Shown piece after piece: positions 28,462 through 36,801 of a DNA stretch of 64,000 nt. The first letter of the stretch is position 1. Each line of letters begins with the position of its first letter. Location of the stretch: assembly GCF_019209935.1 (NCBI RefSeq), contig NZ_JAHUTN010000006.1, positions 62,001 to 126,000 on the forward strand, read 5' to 3'. The stretch comes from Corynebacterium sp. TAE3-ERU16. GTDB lineage: Bacteria > Actinomycetota > Actinomycetes > Mycobacteriales > Mycobacteriaceae. The notes below the pieces were generated by a model. That model was not told where the DNA came from, searched no databases, and saw only the letters and a list, made by a program, of their open reading frames with translations. The translations under genes were made by a program, and so were the position numbers.

Positions 28462-31400
28462 TTGAGTGAGCAACAGGACCGCAACTTTTTCGCGGACGGG
28501 GTCACCTTCATGATGAAACGAGCCCTGGTGCTGGTTTCTGTGGTGGCTCTGCTGGTCGCTATCGTGGCAGTGCAGATGTCCCCCCGGAACGCCTCCGCGG
28601 ATGAGGCTCAGGCCTCTCACCCGTCCGAGTCGGCGGCCGCGGACGTTGAGTCCGATGGGTCGGCTCCGGCTTCCGGGGGGATCGACGTGTCTGACGTACC
28701 GCAGGCCGATGATGGGGAAGTTGGAACAGAGACAGGCAATCTCCCCAAGGATGAACCGTCGGTCATCGACACCGCGACCGAACTCAACGCGCCGGAGCTG
28801 CAGACACCGAAGCCCGCCGAGCGCCTCCCGCAGGAGTACGAGGACGCATTGGCGAACTGGCCGGCGGATGAGGCCTCGGAATTCCGCGAATACTATCTCG
28901 CACACCCGGATGAGCTTGAGTTAATCGATGTGAAGCGGCTCATTCGTGAAGGTACGCCCGTGGTGCAGAGATTCGACGTGCGGGCAGCGGGCAACGGTCC
29001 GTCTCACGACCCTTCCAAGGAATGTGGTCTGAAGATTGCGATCATCACCGATGTCACCTCGAGTATCAACGAAAACGATCCGAACGGGCTGCAGAAGATA
29101 AAAGACGCCACTAAGGCAGCGATTGATCAGCTGAGCGGGACGTCGACCACTCTCGGTCTCTACAATTTCGCGACGGACGCGAACCCCGTGCCTTCCGCGA
29201 AATACGAACCGCAGGTAATGACCCCTGAAAATGCCAGGCAGGCGAAACAAGCGGTAGATCGTCTGACCACTGGTTCGGGGGAGCGTTACAACATAACAAA
29301 CTGGTATGAGGGATTGCGCCAGGTAGAAGGTGAGAATTTTGATTCTGTAATCTTCATTACTGATGGTGTTCCCAACGCACCCCCAAATGGTAATGGCGGT
29401 GGCCTTCAAATACCGAATGGTTTTTCCTTGCGAAAGGCTCAGGAGGTGGCAGACAGAATAACGGATAGGCGGAGTGGTGGTAAATACACCAGTGTATTTC
29501 CGATATTTATCGGTAATGATGACAGGCGGGAAGTTAACCTACCTTATTGTAGAGTTGTAAATGAAAAGAATATTTGTACTCAGGTCGGTTTTATAATTGG
29601 ATTACCAAAGAACATCGCTTCGTTTGTCGATAAAACTCAACGCCCGCGTGGCGTGGAGTACTCGGATGTGACAAAGATGAGCGCTTTTGCTCCGTCACTG
29701 TCAGAATCTGAGCTTGCTAATGTTGATTGCAACTCTCGGGAAACATATAATGTTCCGGGATATGGCATTCTGTATCACAACGGTTCGTGCACAATTGATG
29801 TCGACGGAAGAAAGAAAGACGTATTCACGAAAGGTAAGTCACAGCCATCTCTTATTGCTGGATCACTGTCGCGTGACGGAAAAGCCACAGTCATCGATGA
29901 GTTTGGAGCGCTCGCCGTAAAACTGAAGAAGTTGACTGAAGGCTGCCAGGTCAATCCTCCCGCTCCCAAGATCTCTTTTGAGAAGTACGTCAAAGCGTGG
30001 AATACCGATGCCGTGGAAGCGGACAGCAAAAAAGATGCGCTGGATCTACGTAACGATAACGACCACGGTAGCTTTAGTCAGGATTTCGTGGTCACCAACA
30101 AGGGTGTCTCGCCCATCGGATACTTTGAACTCACCGATAGACAGTTGGAGGTACCTTCTTCCGAGGATGATTCACTGTCGCTCGACGGGCTTACCTGTTC
30201 TGGCGCCGAGGTGAACCTGTCCTCCGACAAGAAAACCGCGAGGATCACACCGAATAATCCCGTGTCCGAAAACCAGAGCGTCAGGTGCACCCAGACCCTC
30301 GACATCGGCAGCGTGACATTCAGAAACGTCGACAACCCCACGGCTCCGGATAAATTCTTCGGTGATGAGGCAACTGTCACAGCTAAAACCAGCGCTCAAT
30401 CCACTCAGGCGACGACGGTCAAGGACGCAGCGTGGGCTAAGTCGCAGCCGGATCTCCAGATCTTCAAGAGCTACAACCCCGGTACACCGCGTACGATCAC
30501 AGGAAAGGTCGGACAGCAGTTCACCGCCGACTACAACATAATCCTCACAAACAACTCCTACGTGGAGGGTAGTTTCCCCGCGATCATCGACACACCCAAA
30601 CCGGCCCCCGGTCTGAGAATCGTGTCAATGACCGCTTTTGACAGGGAAATAGATAGAAACTCGAGCGGAAATCTGTCCGCGCAGCAGGAAGTCATCCGGG
30701 GTGGTTCCGCCAACCTGACACATGAAAGCGGCAACTCCTGGAAGTTGGCTTCCGGAGATCTCCTTCCGTTCAAGCCCAGATCCAAGGGACAGCTCAGACT
30801 CCGGGTCACCTACGAGGTGGAGAGAGTTCTCCAGGGTAAGGAATCGGAGAAGTACATCTGCAAGAAGGTCCGTGGCAGTGCGAACAACGGCACCGGACTG
30901 AACAACACACTGGATGTGGAGACCGGAAGCGGCCTCACGCCGGTTGCGGGTGACACCCGAGATGTGTGTTACTCGGTCCTTCGCGCCGATACATCCGTGA
31001 TCAAGAAGATCAACGGTGCAGGGGACCCGGTCAACCCCGCGGACGGGGTCACCGAACAGAAGGCTGGCAAGACCGTCGACAACCCCGAGAATAAGGACAG
31101 CTTCAGCGTCTCCTACGTGATCCGGAACGACAGTCGAAGCGGTCGGAAGTACTCTGCCGACCGTCCGAATGCGGATCTTCCACCCTCGGATATCGTGTCC
31201 GTCAAGCTGGAAGATTACGCCCTGGACGATGCAGGCGTCCGGACCGGCGACAAAGTCAATGTTCAGGAACTCGCCTGCAGCGGAAACGATTCGACGAAGG
31301 CGCGCGGAACATACGACGCCGATAGCGACACCGTCACCTTCGATCCCGCGCTCCCCGCAGGTGAATCCGTGACCTGTACCGGAACGGTGCATCTGCAGAA

Positions 31401-32130
31401 CCTCGGATCACACGTCTACGGTGGGGTCCACGGTGACGAGGTCGTCGTCACACCGACCTACAGACTCAACGTCGGGCAGACTCCGGGTGAAATACCGTCC
31501 AACGATGACTCGGATGAGATGACCGTGACCGGACCGGAGGAATCGGATAAGGCATGGGTGAGGTTCCCGTCCTCCTCTGTAAAGGTAGAGAAACTCATCA
31601 ACGACGAAGAGGCTGACTCGAAGGAGACAGCCGCGGCAGTCATCCCCGGTGCGCCGACCGTGAAAATCTCCTACCGGGTTACCAACGATGGAAATGGTGA
31701 CATCGCGAGCTTCATCGTCAGCGACCGGTACGGCGAGAACGCGGACAGCGGTGAACGCATGAATATCGGAGAAATGCAGTGCGATAAGAACGCAACCGTG
31801 AACGTCAGCGGACCCGAAGCCGCCGTCAGTCCTGCAGCAGCTCTCGGTCGAGGTGAGTCCATCACCTGCTGGTGGAATGCCTCGAACCCGTCCGCCATGA
31901 GGTACAACGATGACAGCTACCACGTGGACACCGCCACCGTGAACGCGACATTCCGGCAGGACTTCATCGGCGACATCCAGGCCTCCGACTCCGCCTGGGC
32001 CATCCAACTGAAGTCCCTCGACGGAAAACTGCCGAAATCCGGAGGTCTCGGCATCGCCCCGTTCGGTTTGGGCGCACTGATCCTGTTCGCCGGAGCACTG
32101 TTCATATCCCGCCGACAGCGAAAGGCCTGA
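28462..32130 (+). CDS. VWA-domain tip pilin/adhesin, sortase-anchored (LPKSG)
   Basis: Predicted pilus tip adhesin of 1222 aa (TTG start at 28462 with GAAAGG upstream; ATG at 28510 gives 1206 aa and an equally good signal peptide). After the signal helix and an acidic linker (about 50-175) comes a von Willebrand A domain (about 190-480) with the MIDAS motif ITDVTSSI and FITDGVPN. Four Ig/DUF11-like modules follow, several closed by a D-x-A-W motif (KDAAWAK, DKAWVRF, DSAWAIQ). It ends with the sorting signal LPKSG (1190-1194), a helix and RRQRKA. Base composition is uneven: the VWA part is AT-rich. It is the first gene of the operon with the major pilin, sortase and minor pilin. Confidence 0.85.
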   Translation: MSEQQDRNFFADGVTFMMKRALVLVSVVALLVAIVAVQMSPRNASADEAQASHPSESAAADVESDGSAPASGGIDVSDVPQADDGEVGTETGNLPKDEPSVIDTATELNAPELQTPKPAERLPQEYEDALANWPADEASEFREYYLAHPDELELIDVKRLIREGTPVVQRFDVRAAGNGPSHDPSKECGLKIAIITDVTSSINENDPNGLQKIKDATKAAIDQLSGTSTTLGLYNFATDANPVPSAKYEPQVMTPENARQAKQAVDRLTTGSGERYNITNWYEGLRQVEGENFDSVIFITDGVPNAPPNGNGGGLQIPNGFSLRKAQEVADRITDRRSGGKYTSVFPIFIGNDDRREVNLPYCRVVNEKNICTQVGFIIGLPKNIASFVDKTQRPRGVEYSDVTKMSAFAPSLSESELANVDCNSRETYNVPGYGILYHNGSCTIDVDGRKKDVFTKGKSQPSLIAGSLSRDGKATVIDEFGALAVKLKKLTEGCQVNPPAPKISFEKYVKAWNTDAVEADSKKDALDLRNDNDHGSFSQDFVVTNKGVSPIGYFELTDRQLEVPSSEDDSLSLDGLTCSGAEVNLSSDKKTARITPNNPVSENQSVRCTQTLDIGSVTFRNVDNPTAPDKFFGDEATVTAKTSAQSTQATTVKDAAWAKSQPDLQIFKSYNPGTPRTITGKVGQQFTADYNIILTNNSYVEGSFPAIIDTPKPAPGLRIVSMTAFDREIDRNSSGNLSAQQEVIRGGSANLTHESGNSWKLASGDLLPFKPRSKGQLRLRVTYEVERVLQGKESEKYICKKVRGSANNGTGLNNTLDVETGSGLTPVAGDTRDVCYSVLRADTSVIKKINGAGDPVNPADGVTEQKAGKTVDNPENKDSFSVSYVIRNDSRSGRKYSADRPNADLPPSDIVSVKLEDYALDDAGVRTGDKVNVQELACSGNDSTKARGTYDADSDTVTFDPALPAGESVTCTGTVHLQNLGSHVYGGVHGDEVVVTPTYRLNVGQTPGEIPSNDDSDEMTVTGPEESDKAWVRFPSSSVKVEKLINDEEADSKETAAAVIPGAPTVKISYRVTNDGNGDIASFIVSDRYGENADSGERMNIGEMQCDKNATVNVSGPEAAVSPAAALGRGESITCWWNASNPSAMRYNDDSYHVDTATVNATFRQDFIGDIQASDSAWAIQLKSLDGKLPKSGGLGIAPFGLGALILFAGALFISRRQRKA

Positions 32131-32315
32131 TCCCGTGAACGCACCCGTATTCTTCAGGCAACGTGCAGGACCAGCTGTTGCCGGAACCGCATTCGAGTTC
32201 AGGTAGATTCATCCGGCCCGGTGGTACAAGACCGGTCCAGCAAGACACGAGCGAAACGATCGCACAAACCCAGCCCACTTGGGCAGGCCCCGCAGGGGCA
32301 CAGAAAGGCAATATC

Positions 32316-33926
32316 ATGAAGAACAACACCCGCACGCTCCGCGCTGCGACCCAGGCCACCGTCATCGCGCTGGCTTTCGCCACCGCATCCATCGGCGCCC
32401 CCGCCGCATTCGCGGAAGGCCCCGGTGGGGTGTCGTCCGAGACGAACACCCCCCCGGCTCCCGAGGCCAGCACCGGCGCCTACAGCAGCGGAATCGACGC
32501 AAACCACAAGGTTAGCCTGACAATCAACAAGCGGCTCAACGCCAACACCACCAACGACCCCAACGGTAAGGAAGATCCCAAGGTCAACGGTACGGCGCTC
32601 GGAGGCGTGACGTTCTCCATTCAGAAGATCAACAAGGACATCACCACCAAGGAGGGCTTCCAGGCCGCTGCCGCGCTGACCCCGGACGCGCTGACCTCCC
32701 CGGAGAAGAAACAAGAGTTGTTGGTCGGCCCTGTCCACACCAAGACCACCAGCGATGGTAGTGGTTCCGTGACGTTCTCCACGGATGAGGACGCCATCAC
32801 CCCCGGCGCGTACCTCGTCGAGGAAACCGACGTACCCGAGGGTGTCGTCAAGGGCGACGATTTCATCGTATTCCTGCCGATGACTGACCCGGAGGGCACC
32901 GGATGGAACTACGATGTCGTCGCCTACCCCAAGAACACCAAGATGACCGTGACCAAGGAAATCTCCGGTGGCGAGGACGCCAACGCCGGTGACGTCCTCG
33001 AGTACACCCTGAAGACGAATCGCCCCCCGTTCGACAAGGAGCGCTCCTACCTGACCTTCTTCAATTTCGAGGATTCCCTCCCCGATGAGCTTCGCCTCAA
33101 GAACGAAGAAGACCACAAGGTCATCGTCAAGATCGGCGATCAGACTCTGACGGAGGGTGACGATTACGTCGTTACAAAATCGAATGACAGAGAGGGCGGG
33201 AACGAGGACGTCGCGATCAACTTCACCAACGGCGGCCTCGTCAAACTTCGGGATGCTGACGATAACGCCATCGTAAGTGCCGTTCTCCCCGTCGAGGTTC
33301 AGAAGATCGAAGCAGGGCGAGACGGTAAAGCAGCTAACGTCGGTAGTGCCAATTACGAGCTGAAGAAAAAGACGTCTGGTAATGCCTCGGAGGACCCCGC
33401 TGGCAAGACCCCCACCGAAACCCCGGAGAAGCCCACGGGCACTACATCCGGTGAAAGCCCCGCGGTTAAGAGCCGCTGGGCGAACATCAAGATCAACAAG
33501 ACCGGCGAGGGTTCCAGCAAGAACCTCTCCGGTGCAGAATTCAAGATCTACCGTTGCACGGACAAGGACCACTACGTGTCTGAGGCACTCACCGTCGGTG
33601 ACGAAGACAGCTGGACCACCGATGCCGGAGTGGCCACAATAAAGTCCGTCATCGTCCCCGGCGAAGGCGATGACTTCAATTACTGCCTTGAAGAGGTCAA
33701 GGCACCCAAGGGTTACGAACTGCTCGTTGAGCCGGTCGTCGTGGACGTCAGGACCATCGGGGAGGACGCAACCGCCGTCGACGTGAACATCACCAACCTC
33801 AAGTCCACGTCCTCGAAGCTGCCCTCCACCGGTGGCGCCGGTGTGGGCCTGCTGATGGCACTCGGTGCCTCGATCCTCGGACTCGGTGCGTTCGCCGCGA
33901 AGCGCGCGTCCCGCAAGTCCCAGTGA
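32316..33926 (+). CDS. Major pilin, SpaA-type, LPSTG-anchored
   Basis: Pilus shaft subunit of 536 aa. Signal peptide to about residue 37 (FAEGPGG). Pilin motif WNYDVVAYPK at 197-206: K206 is the expected nucleophile that is joined to the Thr of the LPSTG (502-506) of the next subunit. E-box YCLEEVKAPKGY at 456-467 and Lys/Asn-rich CnaB domains suggest internal isopeptide bonds; two cysteines in the last domain may form a disulfide. A Thr/Pro-rich hinge lies near 355-385. ATG at 32316 with GAAAGG upstream. The 185-bp gap after the tip gene may hold a minor promoter (TAGATT near 32204). Confidence 0.92.
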   Translation: MKNNTRTLRAATQATVIALAFATASIGAPAAFAEGPGGVSSETNTPPAPEASTGAYSSGIDANHKVSLTINKRLNANTTNDPNGKEDPKVNGTALGGVTFSIQKINKDITTKEGFQAAAALTPDALTSPEKKQELLVGPVHTKTTSDGSGSVTFSTDEDAITPGAYLVEETDVPEGVVKGDDFIVFLPMTDPEGTGWNYDVVAYPKNTKMTVTKEISGGEDANAGDVLEYTLKTNRPPFDKERSYLTFFNFEDSLPDELRLKNEEDHKVIVKIGDQTLTEGDDYVVTKSNDREGGNEDVAINFTNGGLVKLRDADDNAIVSAVLPVEVQKIEAGRDGKAANVGSANYELKKKTSGNASEDPAGKTPTETPEKPTGTTSGESPAVKSRWANIKINKTGEGSSKNLSGAEFKIYRCTDKDHYVSEALTVGDEDSWTTDAGVATIKSVIVPGEGDDFNYCLEEVKAPKGYELLVEPVVVDVRTIGEDATAVDVNITNLKSTSSKLPSTGGAGVGLLMALGASILGLGAFAAKRASRKSQ

Positions 33927-33941
33927 CCCTGCGTCACTGAA

Positions 33942-34009
33942 CCCTCGGTTCCGCCGGTCCCGGTGGAACCGAGGGCCCGTGGGTACGGCTACCTCGCCGT
34001 ACCCACGGG
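33942..34009 (+). repeat. Two perfect tandem hairpins between pilin and sortase genes
   Basis: CCCTCGGTTCC/GGAACCGAGGG (33942-33952 with 33965-33975), directly followed by a 13-bp stem (33976-33988 with 33997-34009). Neither is followed by a T-run. They could stabilise the abundant pilin message or attenuate readthrough into the sortase gene. Confidence 0.75.
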
Positions 34010-34074
34010 AGAAGGCTCGTGGGGAGCCTCTGATCCCCACCACTTTTAGTTGGTTCACTGATCTGGAGTAGTTG

Positions 34075-35028
34075 ATGGCGCAAGAAGTACTTACCGAAGT
34101 CTCGGCCGGAGAGAACTCCGCGGACAAGCCCGGGAGGAAACTCTCCGCGATCCTGCTCCCGATTCTCCTGGTCATCGCGGGTGTGGCCATCCTGATCTAC
34201 CCGGTCGTGTCCACACAATGGAACAACTACCGCCAGGCGGACGTCGCGAGACGCTACTCGGAGGTCATCCAGGAGCAGAGCCCCGAGAAACTCAGCGAAC
34301 AGGTTGAGCGTGCCCGCCAGTACAACAACGAGCACATCAACGGGCCGATCCTGGATCCCTGGCTCGCCCGCGTGAGTGAAGACAACGCTGCGTATCAGGA
34401 ATATCTGGATCAGTTGAACACAGATTTCGCGATGGCGCAGATCGTCGTCCCCAAAGCCGAGATCAATCTTCCGGTCTATCACGGTTCCGACGACCGGACC
34501 CTCGAGAAGGGAGTGGGGCACCTCTTCGGTTCCGCCCTGCCCGTCGGGGGAGAGGGGACCCACGCGGTTCTCACCGGCCACACCGGATTGACCAACGCCA
34601 CCCTCTTCGACAACCTCACCAGGCTGAAGGAAGGGGACGCCTTCTACCTGAATACCTTCGGTGAGCGGATGAAATACCAGGTGGACCAGATCAAGGTCGT
34701 TCTGCCGGAGGAGGTCGACGATCTGCGCGCGGTTCCGGGCCGGGATCTCGTCACCCTGGTCACCTGCACCCCCTACGGGATCAACTCGCACCGCCTCCTG
34801 GTCCGCGGGACACGGGTCCCCCTTGATCCGGCCGAGGAGCAGGAAGCCTTCCGGGAGACCGGAGGCATCGTGTGGCAGTGGTGGATGATCGCGGCCATCG
34901 CCGCAGCAGCGCTCGCGTTGATCTTCCTCTTCGTCTGGCTCTGGAGGGCAGTGTTCGGCTCGAGGGCCACGACCCGCGGTAGGCACGCCGCTTCACGTAA
35001 TGACGACAGAGAACCGGTGAAACAGTGA
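34075..35028 (+). CDS. Class C (pilus-assembly) sortase
   Basis: Transpeptidase that polymerises pilins, 317 aa, with N-terminal and C-terminal membrane helices, as class C sortases have. Catalytic H169 (TGHTGL), C231 (TLVTCTPYG) and R244 (RLLVRG). The regulatory lid DPW is at 94-96. ATG at 34075 with GGAG upstream; a TTG directly before it is possible. Its stop overlaps the GTG of the minor pilin (GTGA), so the two are coupled. Confidence 0.95.
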   Translation: MAQEVLTEVSAGENSADKPGRKLSAILLPILLVIAGVAILIYPVVSTQWNNYRQADVARRYSEVIQEQSPEKLSEQVERARQYNNEHINGPILDPWLARVSEDNAAYQEYLDQLNTDFAMAQIVVPKAEINLPVYHGSDDRTLEKGVGHLFGSALPVGGEGTHAVLTGHTGLTNATLFDNLTRLKEGDAFYLNTFGERMKYQVDQIKVVLPEEVDDLRAVPGRDLVTLVTCTPYGINSHRLLVRGTRVPLDPAEEQEAFRETGGIVWQWWMIAAIAAAALALIFLFVWLWRAVFGSRATTRGRHAASRNDDREPVKQ

Positions 35029-35876
35029 AATCTGCATCGACGATGAAAACACGCACGGCCGCCGTACTCCTGGCTGCGACACTGTCGGCGGCAATGGTCC
35101 CCTCGGCGCACGCTGAGGTCGTCACCGGCAACGACGCGGGACTGTCGGTTGACGGCATCCAGGCCGGACGCTCCGTCCAGCTGACCATCCACAAGGCGGC
35201 CCCCAACCCGTTCGACGATGTTCCCCCCGGAGAGCTCCCACCGGGCGGAGTCGCCGGAGCCACCTTCACCCTGGAACGCCTCGGCGGCTACTCACTGGGA
35301 GACCCGCTGGTGTGGGACAGTTTCAGGACGCTCAGTGTCGAAGACACAGAGTCCGCGGAGGTTCTCGACCGTTTCTCCGCTGTGACGGACACCGACGGGA
35401 ACGCCGTATTCAGCGATCTCCCCCAGGGGCTCTATCGGGTACGGGAGACGCCACCCGCCGATCCGTCGAAGGAATTCCGGATCTCGGCGCCGTTCCTCAT
35501 CACGCTTCCGGTCGCGGATGCGGAGGGCAGTTCCTGGGCCTACGAGGTCACCATCACGCCGAAGAACAAGCCCCACGAGCCGATTCCGGGTTCGTCAGGA
35601 AGTTCGTCCGGTGGGATCATCCCCATCCCCGTACCGATCCCCGTTCCCGGCCACGGAGGTTCATCGTCCGGCAGCACCGACACCTCCTCCGACGGCCCCT
35701 CCTCCACCACGGAGCCCGGTGGCGGCCCCGTGGTGGAGGAGACGGGCCCGTCGAAAGGTATCGCGAGTTATCTCCCCAACACCGGAGCGGACGTTCTGTC
35801 GATTTCGTTGATCGGTATCCTGTCGATGGTCCTCGGTTTCTTCCTGCTCCGCCGCAGGCGGACCTCCGGAGAATAG
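35025..35876 (+). CDS. Minor (basal) pilin, LPNTG-anchored
   Basis: 283 aa, SpaB-like. Signal peptide to about 35 (SAHAEV), one CnaB-like domain with WAYEVTITPK, a pilin-type motif whose Lys may receive the polymer, then a Pro/Ser/Gly-rich wall-spanning stretch with IPVPIPVPG, and LPNTG followed by a helix and RRRRTSGE. Starts at GTG 35025 inside the sortase stop; ATG at 35043 is an alternative. It is probably the subunit that ends pilus growth and anchors the fibre in the wall. Confidence 0.85.
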   Translation: MKSASTMKTRTAAVLLAATLSAAMVPSAHAEVVTGNDAGLSVDGIQAGRSVQLTIHKAAPNPFDDVPPGELPPGGVAGATFTLERLGGYSLGDPLVWDSFRTLSVEDTESAEVLDRFSAVTDTDGNAVFSDLPQGLYRVRETPPADPSKEFRISAPFLITLPVADAEGSSWAYEVTITPKNKPHEPIPGSSGSSSGGIIPIPVPIPVPGHGGSSSGSTDTSSDGPSSTTEPGGGPVVEETGPSKGIASYLPNTGADVLSISLIGILSMVLGFFLLRRRRTSGE

Positions 35877-35879
35877 GTG

Positions 35880-35902
35880 GGTGAGTCCCCCGCGGACTCA
35901 CC
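35880..35902 (+). terminator. Hairpin after the pilus operon
   Basis: GGTGAGTCC/GGACTCACC with a 5-base loop; no T-tract. A second inverted repeat CGGTC-AATC-GACCG follows at 35902-35915. Confidence 0.5.
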
Positions 35903-35992
35903 GGTCAATCGACCGCGCGGGCACATCCCATCGGACGTACTTGCGCGGTCGCTCCATCGGCGGTCGCAGCATCGGTACGCCGGTGGTGACGG

Positions 35993-36583
35993 TCAGTTCA
36001 CGTGCTCGGTGACCGTGGCCGAATCATCGTCATCCAGCACCGCAGCGGCTATGTCCGCGCGCGCCCGAGCGACCCGGGAACGGATCGTGCCCGTACGGAC
36101 GCCGGCGATCTTCGCGGCCTCCTCGTAGGTGTAGCCGAGCACCTGGGTTAGGATCAGAGCCTCGCGGCGGTCCTCGGGGAGGGCGTCGATCAGCATGCGC
36201 GCGTCGACCCACTCGGTCCATGAATCAGAGCTCGCCGCCCCCGCGGCCGCGTCCTGGTACTCGACCGCGGACTTCCGGGGGCGGGCCATGTCGTGGCGGA
36301 TGTTGTCCACCCAGACGCGACGCGCCAGAGAGAGGATCCAGGTACGGGCCGAGGACCGCGCGGCGAACCGGGGGAGTGCGCCCATGACACGGAGATAGGT
36401 CTCCTGGGTGAGATCGTCGGCGATGTCGGGGCCGCCGAGGTGTGCGAGCAGGCGCCAGACGTCGCCCTGGGTGGCGGAGACGAACTCGGCCAGGGCGGTG
36501 CGGTCGCCGCGGCCGGCCCTGAGGGCCAGCTCGGTGACCTGCGCGTCCCGCTGCGCCCGATCGCTCTCACCTGATGACTTCAC
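35993..36583 (-). CDS. sigC: ECF sigma factor, SigC-like
   Basis: 196 aa with sigma region 2 (DDLTQETYLRVMGALPRFAARSSARTWILSLARRV, given in parts, about 60-100) and region 4 (LPEDRREALILTQVLGYTYEEAAKIAGVRTGTIRSRVARARADI, about 140-185). No anti-sigma gene is adjacent. C. glutamicum SigC, at the same place next to katA, controls cytochrome oxidase genes. GTG at 36583 is leaderless-type: TATATT (minus, 36591-36596) 7 bp upstream. Divergent from katA. Confidence 0.85.
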   Translation of the reverse strand: MKSSGESDRAQRDAQVTELALRAGRGDRTALAEFVSATQGDVWRLLAHLGGPDIADDLTQETYLRVMGALPRFAARSSARTWILSLARRVWVDNIRHDMARPRKSAVEYQDAAAGAASSDSWTEWVDARMLIDALPEDRREALILTQVLGYTYEEAAKIAGVRTGTIRSRVARARADIAAAVLDDDDSATVTEHVN

Positions 36584-36801
36584 ATCCCGGAATATACCAG
36601 CGCACAGGTGCGTCTCCATGTCTCCGGGCGACCCGATCGAGTGTGGCGGAAGCGTGCATCCTCCGAAAGTTGGTATTTGGTCATATCTCTGGCGCACCGT
36701 AATTAAATGGCATAGACTTTGAGTCAGAAGTGACCGATAGGTAAATCTAAGGGTTGCTTGACCTACCCCTCACCCCAGCCCAGTCGAGGAGACACACCCG
36801 C

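Noticed and set aside
33942..34009. Reading the hairpins after the major pilin gene as a plain operon terminator
   Set aside because: No T-tract follows either stem, and the sortase gene has no clear promoter of its own, so full termination would isolate it.
32199..34190. 663-codon minus-strand frame opposite the major pilin gene
   Set aside because: Antisense to a protein with clear signal peptide, pilin motif and LPSTG; no ribosome site.
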